This document shows positions 52,996-61,454 of a stretch of DNA of 64,000 bases, one piece after another. The first letter of the stretch is position 1. Each line of letters starts with the position of its first letter. A program made the position numbers and the translations under genes. The notes beneath the pieces are model-generated. The model saw nothing but the letters and a program-made list of their open reading frames with translations, was not told where the DNA came from and did no database searches. Source of the DNA: Streptomyces longispororuber (GTDB lineage: Bacteria > Actinomycetota > Actinomycetes > Streptomycetales > Streptomycetaceae); contig NZ_JAMOLN010000026.1 of NCBI RefSeq assembly GCF_024448165.1, positions 1 through 64,000 on the forward strand. Direction: 5' to 3'.

Positions 52996-54647
52996 CCGTT
53001 GTCCTTCCGGTAGCGCTCGTAGGCCTTGGTGTGCAGATCGGCGAGGCGGTCGCTGTTCTTCGCCTTCGCCTCGGCGACGTACGCCTCCCACTGGGACATC
53101 GGACGCTTGCCGAGCACGAACTTCAGCATGTTCTGGTTCATGTGGTCCTTGAGAGGCGTCTCCCAGAGCGTCACCTGCTCCTGCTCCGCCGACTCCAGCG
53201 GGTGCGGCGGAGCGATCGGCAGCTGCTTCCGCTCGGCCATGGCGTCCTGGAACTTCTTCTCGTCCGGGCTGAACGACGACGACACCAGCTCCCAGCTGCC
53301 GCCGTAGGTGAACACGCCGTTGAAGAAGCCGAAGTCCTTCTGCAGGTCCTTCGGCGCCTTGGGGTCGGAACCCATCAGGGAGATGCCGGACTTCAGCGCG
53401 TACGAGTCGCCGGACTTGGTGTACGTGACGCCCTCGACGCCCCACTTGCAGAAGGCCTGTCCCTCGTCCGAGTACCAGAGCCAGTCCAGGAACTGCATCA
53501 TCGCGACGAAGTTGTCGCTCTTGAGCGCCTTGCTGGAGACCATCACCCCGTTCTCCAGGCGGATACCGTCCAGGACCACCGGACCGGCGGGGCCCACCGG
53601 CACCGGGATCATCTCGATCTTCGCGCCCTTGACCTGCTTCTCCAGGTTGAAGCGGTAGTTCTGCACGAGCTCCTGCGGATTCGCGCTGATCGCGAACGAC
53701 TTCTCGCCGAGGAGCTTCTTCACCGCGTCGTCATCGGTCTGCGTGAAGCTCTCCGGGTCCAGGAGCTTCTCGGCGACCAGCTTCCGCAGGTACTCGACGA
53801 CCTGGCGGAACTGGTCGGTCGTGCCGGTGTAGACGAACTTCCTCGCCTTCCGGTCGAAGGTGACGTTCTCGTAGGTCCAGCCGGCGTGGATGCCGTGGGC
53901 CTGGCCGAGGTAGCTGACCAGTGCGGCCGCGGGGTAGACCGTGTTCGTGCTCCAGCGGTCCGTGAGCGGATAGCGGTCGGGGTACTCGTCCTTGAGCGTC
54001 TTCAAGGTGTCGTACACCTCGTCCCAGGTGGTCGGCAGGGAGGCGCCGATCTTCTCCAGGACGTCGGTGCGGAAGGCCATCGAGTAGCCGGACTTGGGCT
54101 TCTCGTGCAGCCCCGGCAGCAGGTAGTACTTGCCGTCGGACTGGCGGATGGAGTCCAGCTCCGGCTCCAGATTCCACTTCTTGACCTTGTCGCGGAAGTT
54201 CGGCATCAGGTGCACGTACTCGCTGACCGGCAGGATCGCGCCCGACGACACGAACGCGACCTCGGAGGGGTGGTACGTCTTCGGGATCAGGAACGGCGCG
54301 TCACCCGAACCGATCAGCAGGCTGCGCTTCTTCTCGTAGTCGCTCAGGGGCACGTCGACGGGCTTCAGCGTGACACCGGTGCGCTTGGTGAGCTCCTGCC
54401 AGAAGAGCCAGTCCTTCTTCGTCGGATACACCGGGTTGTTGTTGTGCAGCAGGGAGATCGACAGCGCCTTGGTGGCCTTGAACTGCTCACCGGCGCGGTA
54501 GTTCTTCATCGCTCCGTCCTGCTTCTTCGACAGGTCCTTGGAGTCGCCGCCGTCGTCACCGCTGCCGCAGCCGGTGAGGGCCGAGAGACCCGCGAATCCC
54601 GCCGCGGCCAGGAGCGACCTTCTCGACAGCTGACCATGGTTCGTCAC
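52992..54647 (-). CDS. Extracellular solute-binding lipoprotein of an Lpl-type oligosaccharide ABC transporter
   Basis: This 551-residue binding protein starts at GTG 54647 with AAGGGAG upstream. The signal has a twin-arginine-like SRRSLL and a lipobox ending at Cys27 (LSALTGC). The large mature chain (LplA size, well above simple sugar-binding proteins) suggests a bulky oligosaccharide ligand. It is the third gene of the operon, after two permeases, and is coupled to GH39. No ATPase gene is present, so a shared MsiK-type ATPase is expected. Confidence 0.88.
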   Translation of the reverse strand: MTNHGQLSRRSLLAAAGFAGLSALTGCGSGDDGGDSKDLSKKQDGAMKNYRAGEQFKATKALSISLLHNNNPVYPTKKDWLFWQELTKRTGVTLKPVDVPLSDYEKKRSLLIGSGDAPFLIPKTYHPSEVAFVSSGAILPVSEYVHLMPNFRDKVKKWNLEPELDSIRQSDGKYYLLPGLHEKPKSGYSMAFRTDVLEKIGASLPTTWDEVYDTLKTLKDEYPDRYPLTDRWSTNTVYPAAALVSYLGQAHGIHAGWTYENVTFDRKARKFVYTGTTDQFRQVVEYLRKLVAEKLLDPESFTQTDDDAVKKLLGEKSFAISANPQELVQNYRFNLEKQVKGAKIEMIPVPVGPAGPVVLDGIRLENGVMVSSKALKSDNFVAMMQFLDWLWYSDEGQAFCKWGVEGVTYTKSGDSYALKSGISLMGSDPKAPKDLQKDFGFFNGVFTYGGSWELVSSSFSPDEKKFQDAMAERKQLPIAPPHPLESAEQEQVTLWETPLKDHMNQNMLKFVLGKRPMSQWEAYVAEAKAKNSDRLADLHTKAYERYRKDNG

Positions 54648-54710
54648 GTGAACTCCCTTGCTGAGTAAGGCCGGTGGGGGTGGTGAGGTGGGAAAGACGG
54701 GCGAGTGGGG

Positions 54711-55646
54711 TCAGCCCTTGACCGCGCCGAGCATCACGCCCGAGACGAAGTACCGCTGCACGAACGGGTAGACGGCGAGGATCGGCAGCGCCGTGAGCAC
54801 GATGGTCACCGACTGGATGTTCGCGGCGGCCTGCGACAGCTGATCGGTCCCGGCCCCCGCGTTGCCGCCGGTCGTGGCGCCCGCGATGAGGTTGCGCAGA
54901 TAGACCGTGGCCGGCATCAGCTCGGTCCGGTCCATGTAGAGGAACGCCGAGAACCACGAGTTCCAGAACGACACCGTGTAGAAGAGCAGCATCGTCGCGA
55001 TGACGGCCTTCGACAGCGGCAGCACGATCCGCCACAGGATCCCGTACGTGCTCAGCCCGTCGATCTGGGCGGCCTCCTCCAGCTCGCCCGGCATGTTCTC
55101 GAAGAACGCCTTCATCACGAGGAGGTTGAAGACGCTGATCGCGTTCGGCAGGGCGATCGCCCAGATCGAGTTCTTCAGGCCGAGGCTGGTGATCAGTACG
55201 TAGTTGGGGATCAGGCCGCCGGAGAAGAACATCGTGAACACGGCGATCCCGATGAGCGCCCCGCGCCCGCGCAGGTCCTTCTTCGACAGGACGTACGCGT
55301 AGACCGTCGTCAGCGTCATGGCGACGACGGTGGAGACGACCGTGTAGAGCACGGTGTTCCCGTACGAGCGCCAGAACGTGCCGTCGCCGAAGACGATCCG
55401 GTACGTGGTGAGGTTGAAGTCCTTCGGCCACAGCGTGACCTCGCCCGCCCTGATCTGCCGCTCACCGCTGAAGGAGCGGGCGATGATGTTGAGGAAGGGG
55501 TACAGGGTGACGGCCACGACCAGGGTCAGGACGATGCCGTTGACGCCCTGGAAGACGCGGTAGCCGCGGGTCGGCCGGTTCACCGAGGCACGGCTCACCG
55601 CGGCACGTTTCACCGAGGCACGGTTCGCCGGTACGCGTGCGTTCAC
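54711..55646 (-). CDS. ABC transporter permease, LplC-like
   Basis: A 311-residue permease with six helices (NGIVLTLVVAVTLYPFLNIIA and further). The EAA loop ELEEAAQIDGLSTYGILWRIVLPLSKAV contacts the ATPase. GTG 55646 overlaps the upstream permease stop (GTGA); GTG 55649 is an alternative. The N-terminal 25 residues are built from 15-bp repeats giving SVKRA/AVSRA/SVNRP, unusual for such a protein. Ends AVKG, as is typical for CUT1 permeases. Confidence 0.9.
   Translation of the reverse strand: MNARVPANRASVKRAAVSRASVNRPTRGYRVFQGVNGIVLTLVVAVTLYPFLNIIARSFSGERQIRAGEVTLWPKDFNLTTYRIVFGDGTFWRSYGNTVLYTVVSTVVAMTLTTVYAYVLSKKDLRGRGALIGIAVFTMFFSGGLIPNYVLITSLGLKNSIWAIALPNAISVFNLLVMKAFFENMPGELEEAAQIDGLSTYGILWRIVLPLSKAVIATMLLFYTVSFWNSWFSAFLYMDRTELMPATVYLRNLIAGATTGGNAGAGTDQLSQAAANIQSVTIVLTALPILAVYPFVQRYFVSGVMLGAVKG
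55576..55635 (-). repeat. 15-bp tandem repeat (four units) at the permease N-terminus
   Basis: Units CGGTTCACCGAGGCA (55576), CGGCTCACCGCGGCA (55591), CGTTTCACCGAGGCA (55606) and CGGTTCGCCGGTACG (55621) lie head to tail. They code four 5-residue basic repeats before the first membrane helix. Confidence 0.85.
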
Positions 55647-56629
55647 CACAGGCTCGTCCCCACCGTCTTGCGCGACATCTGGTTCGCCGACGTGATCAGT
55701 ACGAGGCCGATGACCGCCTCGAACAGGCCGATCGCCGCGGCGTAGCTGAAGGAGTTCGACTCGATGCCCGTGCGGTACAGATACGTCGAGATGACGTCGG
55801 CCGTCGGGTACGTCAGCGGGTTGTAGAGCAGCATGATCTTCTCGAAGCCGACCGCCATGAATGTGCCGGTGTTCAGGATCAGCAGCGTCATCATGGTCGG
55901 GCGGATGCCGGGCAGCGTCACGTGCCAGGTCTGCTGCCAGCGGTTCGCGCCGTCGATGCGGGCGGCCTCGTACAGGTCGTCGTCGATGGTGCTCAGCGCG
56001 GCGAGATAGAGGATCGTGCCCCAGCCGGCCGTCTGCCAGACCTCGGAACCGACGTAGATCGTCCGGAACCACTCGGGCTCCTGGATGAACCGGATCGGGT
56101 CGTGCCCGAACGTCGTCAGGGCGTGGTTGACCGGGCCGTCCGTGGCCAGCATCTGCATCGTGATGCCGGCGACGATCACGATCGACAGGAAGTGCGGCAG
56201 ATACGAGACCGACTGAACGAAACGTTTCAACGCGGTGCGGCGGACCTCGTTGAGCAGCAGCGCCAGGACGATCGGCACGGGGAAGCAGAACAGCAGGGTC
56301 AGCAGACCCATCCAGAGCGTGTTCCGGAAGACCTGCCAGAAGGCGGGGTCGCTGAGGAACATGTCCACGTAGCGAAGGCCCACCCACTCCTCGCCGAGGA
56401 TCGAGCCGCCCGGCTCGAAGCGGCGGAAGGCGATGACGTTGCCGATCATCGGCAGATAGCGGAACACGAGGAAGAACAGGATCGGCAGGACCGCCAGGGA
56501 GTACAACTGCCAGTCGCGGCGCACTGCTTGGCGCCAGGTGCGCTTGCCCGACGGGGTGCTGTGCGGCGGTGGCGGGTCCTGGGCGGGTTCGGTTCGGGGC
56601 GGGCTGCCCGTCGTGGTGGACGTACTCAT
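55643..56629 (-). CDS. ABC transporter permease, LplB-like
   Basis: A 328-residue CUT1 permease with six predicted helices (LYSLAVLPILFFLVFRYLPMIGNVIAF first). The EAA loop is DLYEAARIDGANRWQQTWHVTLPGI. The start is taken at MSTST (56629); the 17 codons upstream in frame lie in the leader. It is the first gene of the minus-strand hemicellulose operon, whose promoter is at 56735-56763. Its long proline-rich N-terminus is cytosolic. Confidence 0.9.
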   Translation of the reverse strand: MSTSTTTGSPPRTEPAQDPPPPHSTPSGKRTWRQAVRRDWQLYSLAVLPILFFLVFRYLPMIGNVIAFRRFEPGGSILGEEWVGLRYVDMFLSDPAFWQVFRNTLWMGLLTLLFCFPVPIVLALLLNEVRRTALKRFVQSVSYLPHFLSIVIVAGITMQMLATDGPVNHALTTFGHDPIRFIQEPEWFRTIYVGSEVWQTAGWGTILYLAALSTIDDDLYEAARIDGANRWQQTWHVTLPGIRPTMMTLLILNTGTFMAVGFEKIMLLYNPLTYPTADVISTYLYRTGIESNSFSYAAAIGLFEAVIGLVLITSANQMSRKTVGTSLW

Positions 56630-56734
56630 GCAGGGCCTTTCGTCACACGGGCATGCTCGGGAGCGCGCTGTGGCGCTCAAGGGCAGGGAAAGGCGGACCG
56701 AGAACTTTCAGGAATCTTCCGGTAACGTCGCCGC

Positions 56735-56763
56735 AACCTAAAGCCGCTCCCGACCCCTGTCAA
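56735..56763 (-). promoter_or_regulatory. Promoter of the Lpl-type transporter/GH operon
   Basis: Reading the minus strand, TTGACA (56763-56758), 17 bp, then TAGGTT (56740-56735). This is a near-consensus vegetative promoter about 100 bp before the first start codon. A CCGGAAGATTCC stretch (56722-56711) lies just past the predicted start of transcription and could be an operator. Confidence 0.65.
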
Positions 56764-56813
56764 TGGGGGCTGCCGCCACGGGAGTTGCACCCCCGACGCG
56801 CTGTGAGGTGCCC

Positions 56814-57812
56814 GTGCCCGCCTTCGACCTCCCGCTCGACCAGCTGGAGCGCCACCGCCCCGAGCCGGACGAACCCGCCGACTTCGACGCCTTCTGGCAG
56901 ACCACGCTGAAGTCCGCGGCGCACCCCGAACCACTGATCGGCGCCGAGCGGATCGAGACCGGCCTGACCCTCGTCGAGAGCTGGGACGTCACCTTCCGCG
57001 GCTTCGGCGGCGACCCCGTCCACGCCTGGTACACCCGGCCCGCGGACACCCCCGAACTCCTGCCGGGCGTGGTGGAGTTCGCCGGGTACGGGCGTGGCCG
57101 CGGTATGCCGCACGAGCGCCTCACCTGGGTGAACGCCGGATACGCGCATCTGCTCATGGACAATCGCGGGCAGGGCGACCAGTACGGCAACGGCGGCGCG
57201 ACCCCCGATCCGCACGCGCACGCCGCCGGCGGCCCCGGGCCCGCCGTGCGCGGGCTGCTCGACCCGCACGACTTCCACTACCGGCGCCTGATCACCGACG
57301 CGGTGGGCGCGGTCGCCGCGCTGCGCGCCCTGCCGGGCACCGATCCGGCGCGGGTCGCCGCCGTCGGCAACAGCCAGGGCGGGGGAGTGGCCCTCGCGGT
57401 CGCCGGACTCGTCCCGGATCTCGCGGCCGCGCTGATCACGGCGCCGCTGCTGTGCGGCATCCGGCGCGCCCTCGACCTCACGGACGACGGGCCCTACGGA
57501 GAGATCGCCGCCTACCTCGCCGTGCACCGGGGCGCGGAGGACGCCGCCTACCGGACGCTCTCGTACGTCGAGGGCATCTCGTTCGCCCGCCGGGCCCGCG
57601 CGCCGCTGCACCTGGGCGTCGGCCTGCGCGACACGGTGTGCCCGCCGAGCGGCGCGTACGCCGCGTACCACCGCTACGGCGAACTCACCGGGGAGGCCCC
57701 CGAGCGGGAGATCCACGCCTACCCGTTCAATGGCCACGAGGGCGGCGACGCCGTGCACGTACGACGTCAACTCGCCTGGCTGCGTGGGGTACGGGCGGCG
57801 CGGAACGCGTAA
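56814..57812 (+). CDS. Acetyl xylan esterase, carbohydrate esterase family 7
   Basis: A 332-residue CE7 alpha/beta hydrolase that removes acetyl groups from xylo-oligosaccharides. PAFDLPLDQLERHRPEPDEPADFDAFW is the family N-terminus. The nucleophile is Ser187 in VGNSQGGG, with Asp in LRDTVCPP and His in NGHEGG. DNRGQGDQYG is also typical. The start is placed at GTG 56814 with GAGG 5 nt before; GTG 56808 and ATG 56763 are in frame. No signal, so it acts inside the cell. Divergent from the transporter operon and next to the LacI gene. Confidence 0.86.
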   Translation: MPAFDLPLDQLERHRPEPDEPADFDAFWQTTLKSAAHPEPLIGAERIETGLTLVESWDVTFRGFGGDPVHAWYTRPADTPELLPGVVEFAGYGRGRGMPHERLTWVNAGYAHLLMDNRGQGDQYGNGGATPDPHAHAAGGPGPAVRGLLDPHDFHYRRLITDAVGAVAALRALPGTDPARVAAVGNSQGGGVALAVAGLVPDLAAALITAPLLCGIRRALDLTDDGPYGEIAAYLAVHRGAEDAAYRTLSYVEGISFARRARAPLHLGVGLRDTVCPPSGAYAAYHRYGELTGEAPEREIHAYPFNGHEGGDAVHVRRQLAWLRGVRAARNA

Positions 57813-57944
57813 GTTCGAGGCCGGACGTTCGGCCGGTCGGACAGAGTGCCGACGCGTCCGGCGTGCGGTTGACGGCATGACCTACGGTTTTCCGGAAGGC
57901 GTCCGGAGATCTTTCGGGCGCACGGTGTGATGGAGGTGGGGTAC

Positions 57945-59003
57945 GTGGCCCGCGACGGCGGCAAGGGCAAGGCAGCCACGCAGAGCGCGGACGGGCCGGG
58001 CAAGGTGACGATCACCGAGATAGCGCGGGAGGCCGGCGTCTCGGTCCCGACGGTCTCCCGGGTCGTGAACGGGCGCTCCGACGTGTCACCGGCCACCCGG
58101 GCCCGGGTGGAGGACCTGCTGAACCGGCACGGATACCGACGGCGCCCGCCCGCGCCCGGTGACCGGGCGGCCCTGCTCGACCTGGTCTTCAACGATCTGG
58201 ACAGCCCCTGGGCCGTGGAGATCATCCGCGGTGTCGAGGAGGTCGCGCACGAGGCCGGCGTGGGCACCGTGGTCTCCGCGATCCACGACCGGGCGGGTGC
58301 CGCGCGGCAGTGGATGACCAATCTGCGGGCCCGCGCGTCCGACGGTGTGATCCTGGTGACGTCCGTGCTCGAACCCGGCCTGCACGAGGAGCTCCGGCGC
58401 CTCGGCGTGCCGTTGGTGGTGATCGATCCGGCGGGATCGCCCGCGACGGACGCGGCGACCGTGGGCGCCACCAACTGGGCGGGCGGGATGGCGGCGACGG
58501 AGCACCTGCTCGGGCTCGGACACCGCCGGATCGGGTTCATCGAGGGCCCGCCCCGGCTGCTGTGCTCGCGGGCCAGGCTCGACGGCTACCGGGCCGCGCT
58601 CGACGTGGCGGGGGTGCCGGTCGAGGACGGGCTGATCGTGCCCGGCGACTTCTACCACGAGTCCGGATTCACCGGCTGCAACGCGCTGTTGGACCTGGCC
58701 GCACCACCCACGGCCGTCTTCGCCTCCAGCGACCAGATGGCCCTGGGCGCGATCGAGGCGCTGCGCCGGCGGGGTCTGCGGGTGCCCGAGGACATGAGCG
58801 TCGTCGGCTTCGACGACCTGCCCGAGGTGCGCTGGTCGGCGCCGCCGCTCACCACGGTCCGCCAACCACTCGCGGAAATGGGCAAGTTGGCGGCCCGCTC
58901 CGTCCTCGACCTCGCCCGGTCCGTCGCGCCCGCCTCGCCGCGCGTCGAGCTGGCGACGGAACTGGTGGTCAGGGCCAGTACGGCGGCGCCGCGCGAGGTG
59001 TAG
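57945..59003 (+). CDS. LacI-family transcriptional regulator of the hemicellulose genes
   Basis: A 352-residue LacI protein: helix-turn-helix and hinge (VTITEIAREAGVSVPTVSRVVNGRSDVSPATRARVEDLLNRHGY) and a sugar-binding core (RIGFIEGPP, TAVFASSDQMALGAIEALRRRGLRVPEDMSVVGFDD). The start at GTG 57945 has GGAGG 8 nt upstream; GTG 57927 is a longer alternative. It lies between the CE7 gene and a sugar ABC operon. It probably represses one or both until a xylo-oligosaccharide binds. Confidence 0.88.
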   Translation: MARDGGKGKAATQSADGPGKVTITEIAREAGVSVPTVSRVVNGRSDVSPATRARVEDLLNRHGYRRRPPAPGDRAALLDLVFNDLDSPWAVEIIRGVEEVAHEAGVGTVVSAIHDRAGAARQWMTNLRARASDGVILVTSVLEPGLHEELRRLGVPLVVIDPAGSPATDAATVGATNWAGGMAATEHLLGLGHRRIGFIEGPPRLLCSRARLDGYRAALDVAGVPVEDGLIVPGDFYHESGFTGCNALLDLAAPPTAVFASSDQMALGAIEALRRRGLRVPEDMSVVGFDDLPEVRWSAPPLTTVRQPLAEMGKLAARSVLDLARSVAPASPRVELATELVVRASTAAPREV

Positions 59004-59042
59004 CGCCGGCCGCGATCCGAGCAGAACCGGGGATTCCGTCTC

Positions 59043-59083
59043 GGGGTGTCAACTGCCTTTTTTGTCAAGGCCGTTGACACCCC
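59043..59083. promoter_or_regulatory. Inverted repeat around the -35 of the second sugar ABC operon
   Basis: GGGGTGTCAA (59043-59052) and TTGACACCCC (59074-59083) are perfect 10-bp complements separated by 21 nt that include a T6 run. A second pair, TGTCAA (59063-59068) and TTGACA (59074-59079), shares the right arm. It could terminate lacI or be an operator overlapping the -35 box. Confidence 0.55.
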
Positions 59084-59102
59084 GTTTCCCTTTCCGTAGC
59101 TT
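59074..59102 (+). promoter_or_regulatory. Promoter of the second sugar ABC operon
   Basis: TTGACA (59074-59079), 17 bp, TAGCTT (59097-59102). The architecture matches the promoter found on the other strand at 56735-56763. Confidence 0.65.
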
Positions 59103-59115
59103 CCGTGGCCGTCTC

Positions 59116-59129
59116 CCGATAATTATCGG
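59116..59129. promoter_or_regulatory. Palindromic operator candidate downstream of the promoter
   Basis: CCGATAATTATCGG is a perfect 14-bp palindrome just after the predicted transcription start and 22 bp before the binding-protein ATG. It is AT-rich in its centre in otherwise GC-rich DNA. A smaller palindrome, CTTCCGGAAG (59134-59143), follows and overlaps the ribosome site. The adjacent LacI protein is the natural candidate to bind. Confidence 0.6.
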
Positions 59130-59150
59130 ATCGCTTCCGGAAGGTGCGCC

Positions 59151-60458
59151 ATGCGAGCCACTGCTCCGTTCACGTTCTCCCGCCGTCGTTTCCTCGGTAC
59201 CGCCTCGGCGGCCGGTCTCGGGGCCGCCGCGCTCACCGCGTGCGGCGGCTCCGACTCCGACGGCGGGAAGGACAGTTCGGGCCGGACCGTCGTCGAATGG
59301 TGGAACATCCAGACCACGGAGCCGTCGAAGAGCATCTGGCCCGAGCGGGCGAAGGCGTTCGAGGCCAAGAACCCCAAGGTGCGCATCAAGCTCGTCACGC
59401 TGGAGAACGACGCCTACAAGTCGAAGATGACGGCGCTGACCAGCTCCGGAAAGCTTCCGGACATCTACCACACCTGGGGTGGCGGAGTCCTCAAGCAGCA
59501 GATCGACGCGGGCCTCGTCGAGGACCTCAGCGAGCCCGTCAAGACCACGCTGGACACGATGGTGCCCGCCTCGGTCAAGCCCTACCAGTTCGACGGCAAG
59601 ACGTACGCGATGCCCTTCGACATCGGCGCCGTCGGCTTCTGGTACAACAAGGCGCTCTTCAAGAAGGCCGGCATCAGCGCGCCGCCGACCACCTGGGACG
59701 ACTACCTCGACACGGTCAGGAAGCTGAAGTCCGCGGGCATCACGCCGATCGCCCTCGCGGGCAAGGAGAAGTGGCCCGGCATGTACTTCTGGTCGTACCT
59801 GTCGATGCGGATCGCCGGGGTCGACGGCATGCAGAAGGCCGCCGACGCCAAGGACTTCACCGGCGACGACTTCGTCAAGGCGGGCGAGCACCTCAAGGAA
59901 CTCGTCGCGCTCAAGCCGTTCCAGAAGGGGTTCCTCGGCGCCGCCTACTCCACCCCGAACGGGGAGGCCGCCACCATGGGCAACGGCAAGGCGGCCATGG
60001 AGCTGATGGGCCAGTGGGCGCCCGTCGTGCAGGCCGACGCGGGCAAGGGCATCGGCAAGGACCTCGGCTTCTTCTCCTTCCCCTCGGTGGCCGGCGGCCA
60101 GGGCGCCGTCACGGACGTGTTCGGCGGAGGCGGCGGCTACGCGGTCCGCAAGGGAGCGCCGAAGGCCGCCGTCGACTTCCTGAACTTCTTCATGACGGCC
60201 GAGTCCGACCGCATCCTCGTCTCCAAGGCCAACATGATCCCGGTCGTCAAGGACGCCACCAGCGCCCTGACCGACCCGAACCTCACGGCCGTCTCGGACA
60301 TGCTCGGCAAGTCCACCGGCTTCCAGCTCTACCTCGACCAGGCCTACCCGCCGGCCGTCGGGCAGGAGATCAACGACTCCACCGCCGCCCTCATCGCCGG
60401 ATCCAAGTCGCCCGAGCAGGTGGCCCGTTCGGTCACCCAGGTCGCCAAGAGCCAGTAA
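59151..60458 (+). CDS. Sugar ABC transporter solute-binding lipoprotein (CUT1)
   Basis: A 435-residue binding protein with a Tat-like, lipoprotein signal (SRRRFLGTAS ... LTAC, Cys31). GGAAGG lies 6 nt before the ATG. The mature part is a typical CUT1 receptor (VVEWWNIQTTE, DIYHTWGGGVLKQQIDAGLVEDL, MPFDIGAVGFWYNKALFKKAGI). With two permeases and a GH3 enzyme following, it probably takes up a xylo- or other beta-linked oligosaccharide. Unrelated in size to the larger Lpl-type receptor at 52992. Confidence 0.92.
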   Translation: MRATAPFTFSRRRFLGTASAAGLGAAALTACGGSDSDGGKDSSGRTVVEWWNIQTTEPSKSIWPERAKAFEAKNPKVRIKLVTLENDAYKSKMTALTSSGKLPDIYHTWGGGVLKQQIDAGLVEDLSEPVKTTLDTMVPASVKPYQFDGKTYAMPFDIGAVGFWYNKALFKKAGISAPPTTWDDYLDTVRKLKSAGITPIALAGKEKWPGMYFWSYLSMRIAGVDGMQKAADAKDFTGDDFVKAGEHLKELVALKPFQKGFLGAAYSTPNGEAATMGNGKAAMELMGQWAPVVQADAGKGIGKDLGFFSFPSVAGGQGAVTDVFGGGGGYAVRKGAPKAAVDFLNFFMTAESDRILVSKANMIPVVKDATSALTDPNLTAVSDMLGKSTGFQLYLDQAYPPAVGQEINDSTAALIAGSKSPEQVARSVTQVAKSQ

Positions 60459-60464
60459 GAGACG

Positions 60465-61454
60465 ATGACTTCGACCTTCGTAGAGGACGCGCGGGACGCC
60501 ACCGTCGAGGCGCCGGGCGGCGCACCCGGCAACCGGCGCCCGCTCGTCCGGCGCGTCACCGACTGGCTGACCGCCGTCTCCTTCACCCTGCCCGCCCTGA
60601 TCCTGTTCGGCGCGCTGGTCCTCGCCCCGATCATGTACGCGCTGTACGTCAGCCTCTTCAACTGGGGCGGGTTCGGGTCTCCCACGGACTACACGGGACT
60701 CGACAACTACAGCCGTCTGATCAAGGACCCGGTCTTCCTCGGCGACCTGTGGCGCGGTCTGCTCCTGGTCGGCTTCTCGGTGCTGATCCAGCTGCCGTTC
60801 GCGCTCGCCATGGCGGTCCTGCTCAACCAGAAGCTGCGCGGACGCGCCGTCTACCGGATGCTGTTCTTCGCCCCGTACGTGCTGTCCGAAGTGATCACCG
60901 GCGTCCTGTTCTCCATGATCTTCGCGCCGGACGACGGGCTCGCCGACAAGGTGCTCGGCGCGATCGGCCTCGACGGACTCGGCGGGCTCTGGTTCGCCGA
61001 CCAGTCCACCGTCATGCCGACCCTGTTCCTCGTCATGACGTGGAAGTACTTCGGCTTCCACATGATGCTCTACCTGGCCGGGCTCCAGGGCATCCCGGCC
61101 GAACTGCACGAAGCCGCCCGCATCGACGGCGCGAACGCCTGGGAGCGCTTCCGGTACATCACCCTGCCGCTGCTCGGACCGACCGTCCGGATCAGCGCGT
61201 TCCTGTCGGTCATCGGCGCCATCCAGCTCTTCGACCTGGTGTGGGTGACGTCGGCGGGCGGCCCCGACCACGCCTCCGAGACCATGGCCATCACCCTGTT
61301 CCAGTACGGGTTCAAGCGCTACCAGATCGGCTACGCCAGCGCGCTCAGCATCGCGCTGTTCCTCATCAGCCTCGTCTTCGCCATCGCCTACCAGCGCTTC
61401 GTGCTGCGTCGCGACACCGAAGGAGCCCTCACGAACATGCGAGCCACCCGATGA
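60465..61454 (+). CDS. Sugar ABC transporter permease (CUT1, first)
   Basis: A 329-residue permease: six helices starting at WLTAVSFTLPALILFGALVLAPIMYALYVSLF, EAA loop ELHEAARIDGANAWERFRYITLPLLGP. It begins 6 bp after the binding-protein stop and its stop overlaps the next start (ATGA). Confidence 0.93.
   Translation: MTSTFVEDARDATVEAPGGAPGNRRPLVRRVTDWLTAVSFTLPALILFGALVLAPIMYALYVSLFNWGGFGSPTDYTGLDNYSRLIKDPVFLGDLWRGLLLVGFSVLIQLPFALAMAVLLNQKLRGRAVYRMLFFAPYVLSEVITGVLFSMIFAPDDGLADKVLGAIGLDGLGGLWFADQSTVMPTLFLVMTWKYFGFHMMLYLAGLQGIPAELHEAARIDGANAWERFRYITLPLLGPTVRISAFLSVIGAIQLFDLVWVTSAGGPDHASETMAITLFQYGFKRYQIGYASALSIALFLISLVFAIAYQRFVLRRDTEGALTNMRATR

Noticed and set aside
56711-59143. CCGGAAG stretches at 41456, 56711, 57890 and 59134 as a single LacI operator family
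   Set aside because: The shared core is short, resembles ribosome sites and is expected often in this base composition; only the 14-bp palindrome at 59116 is kept as an operator candidate.
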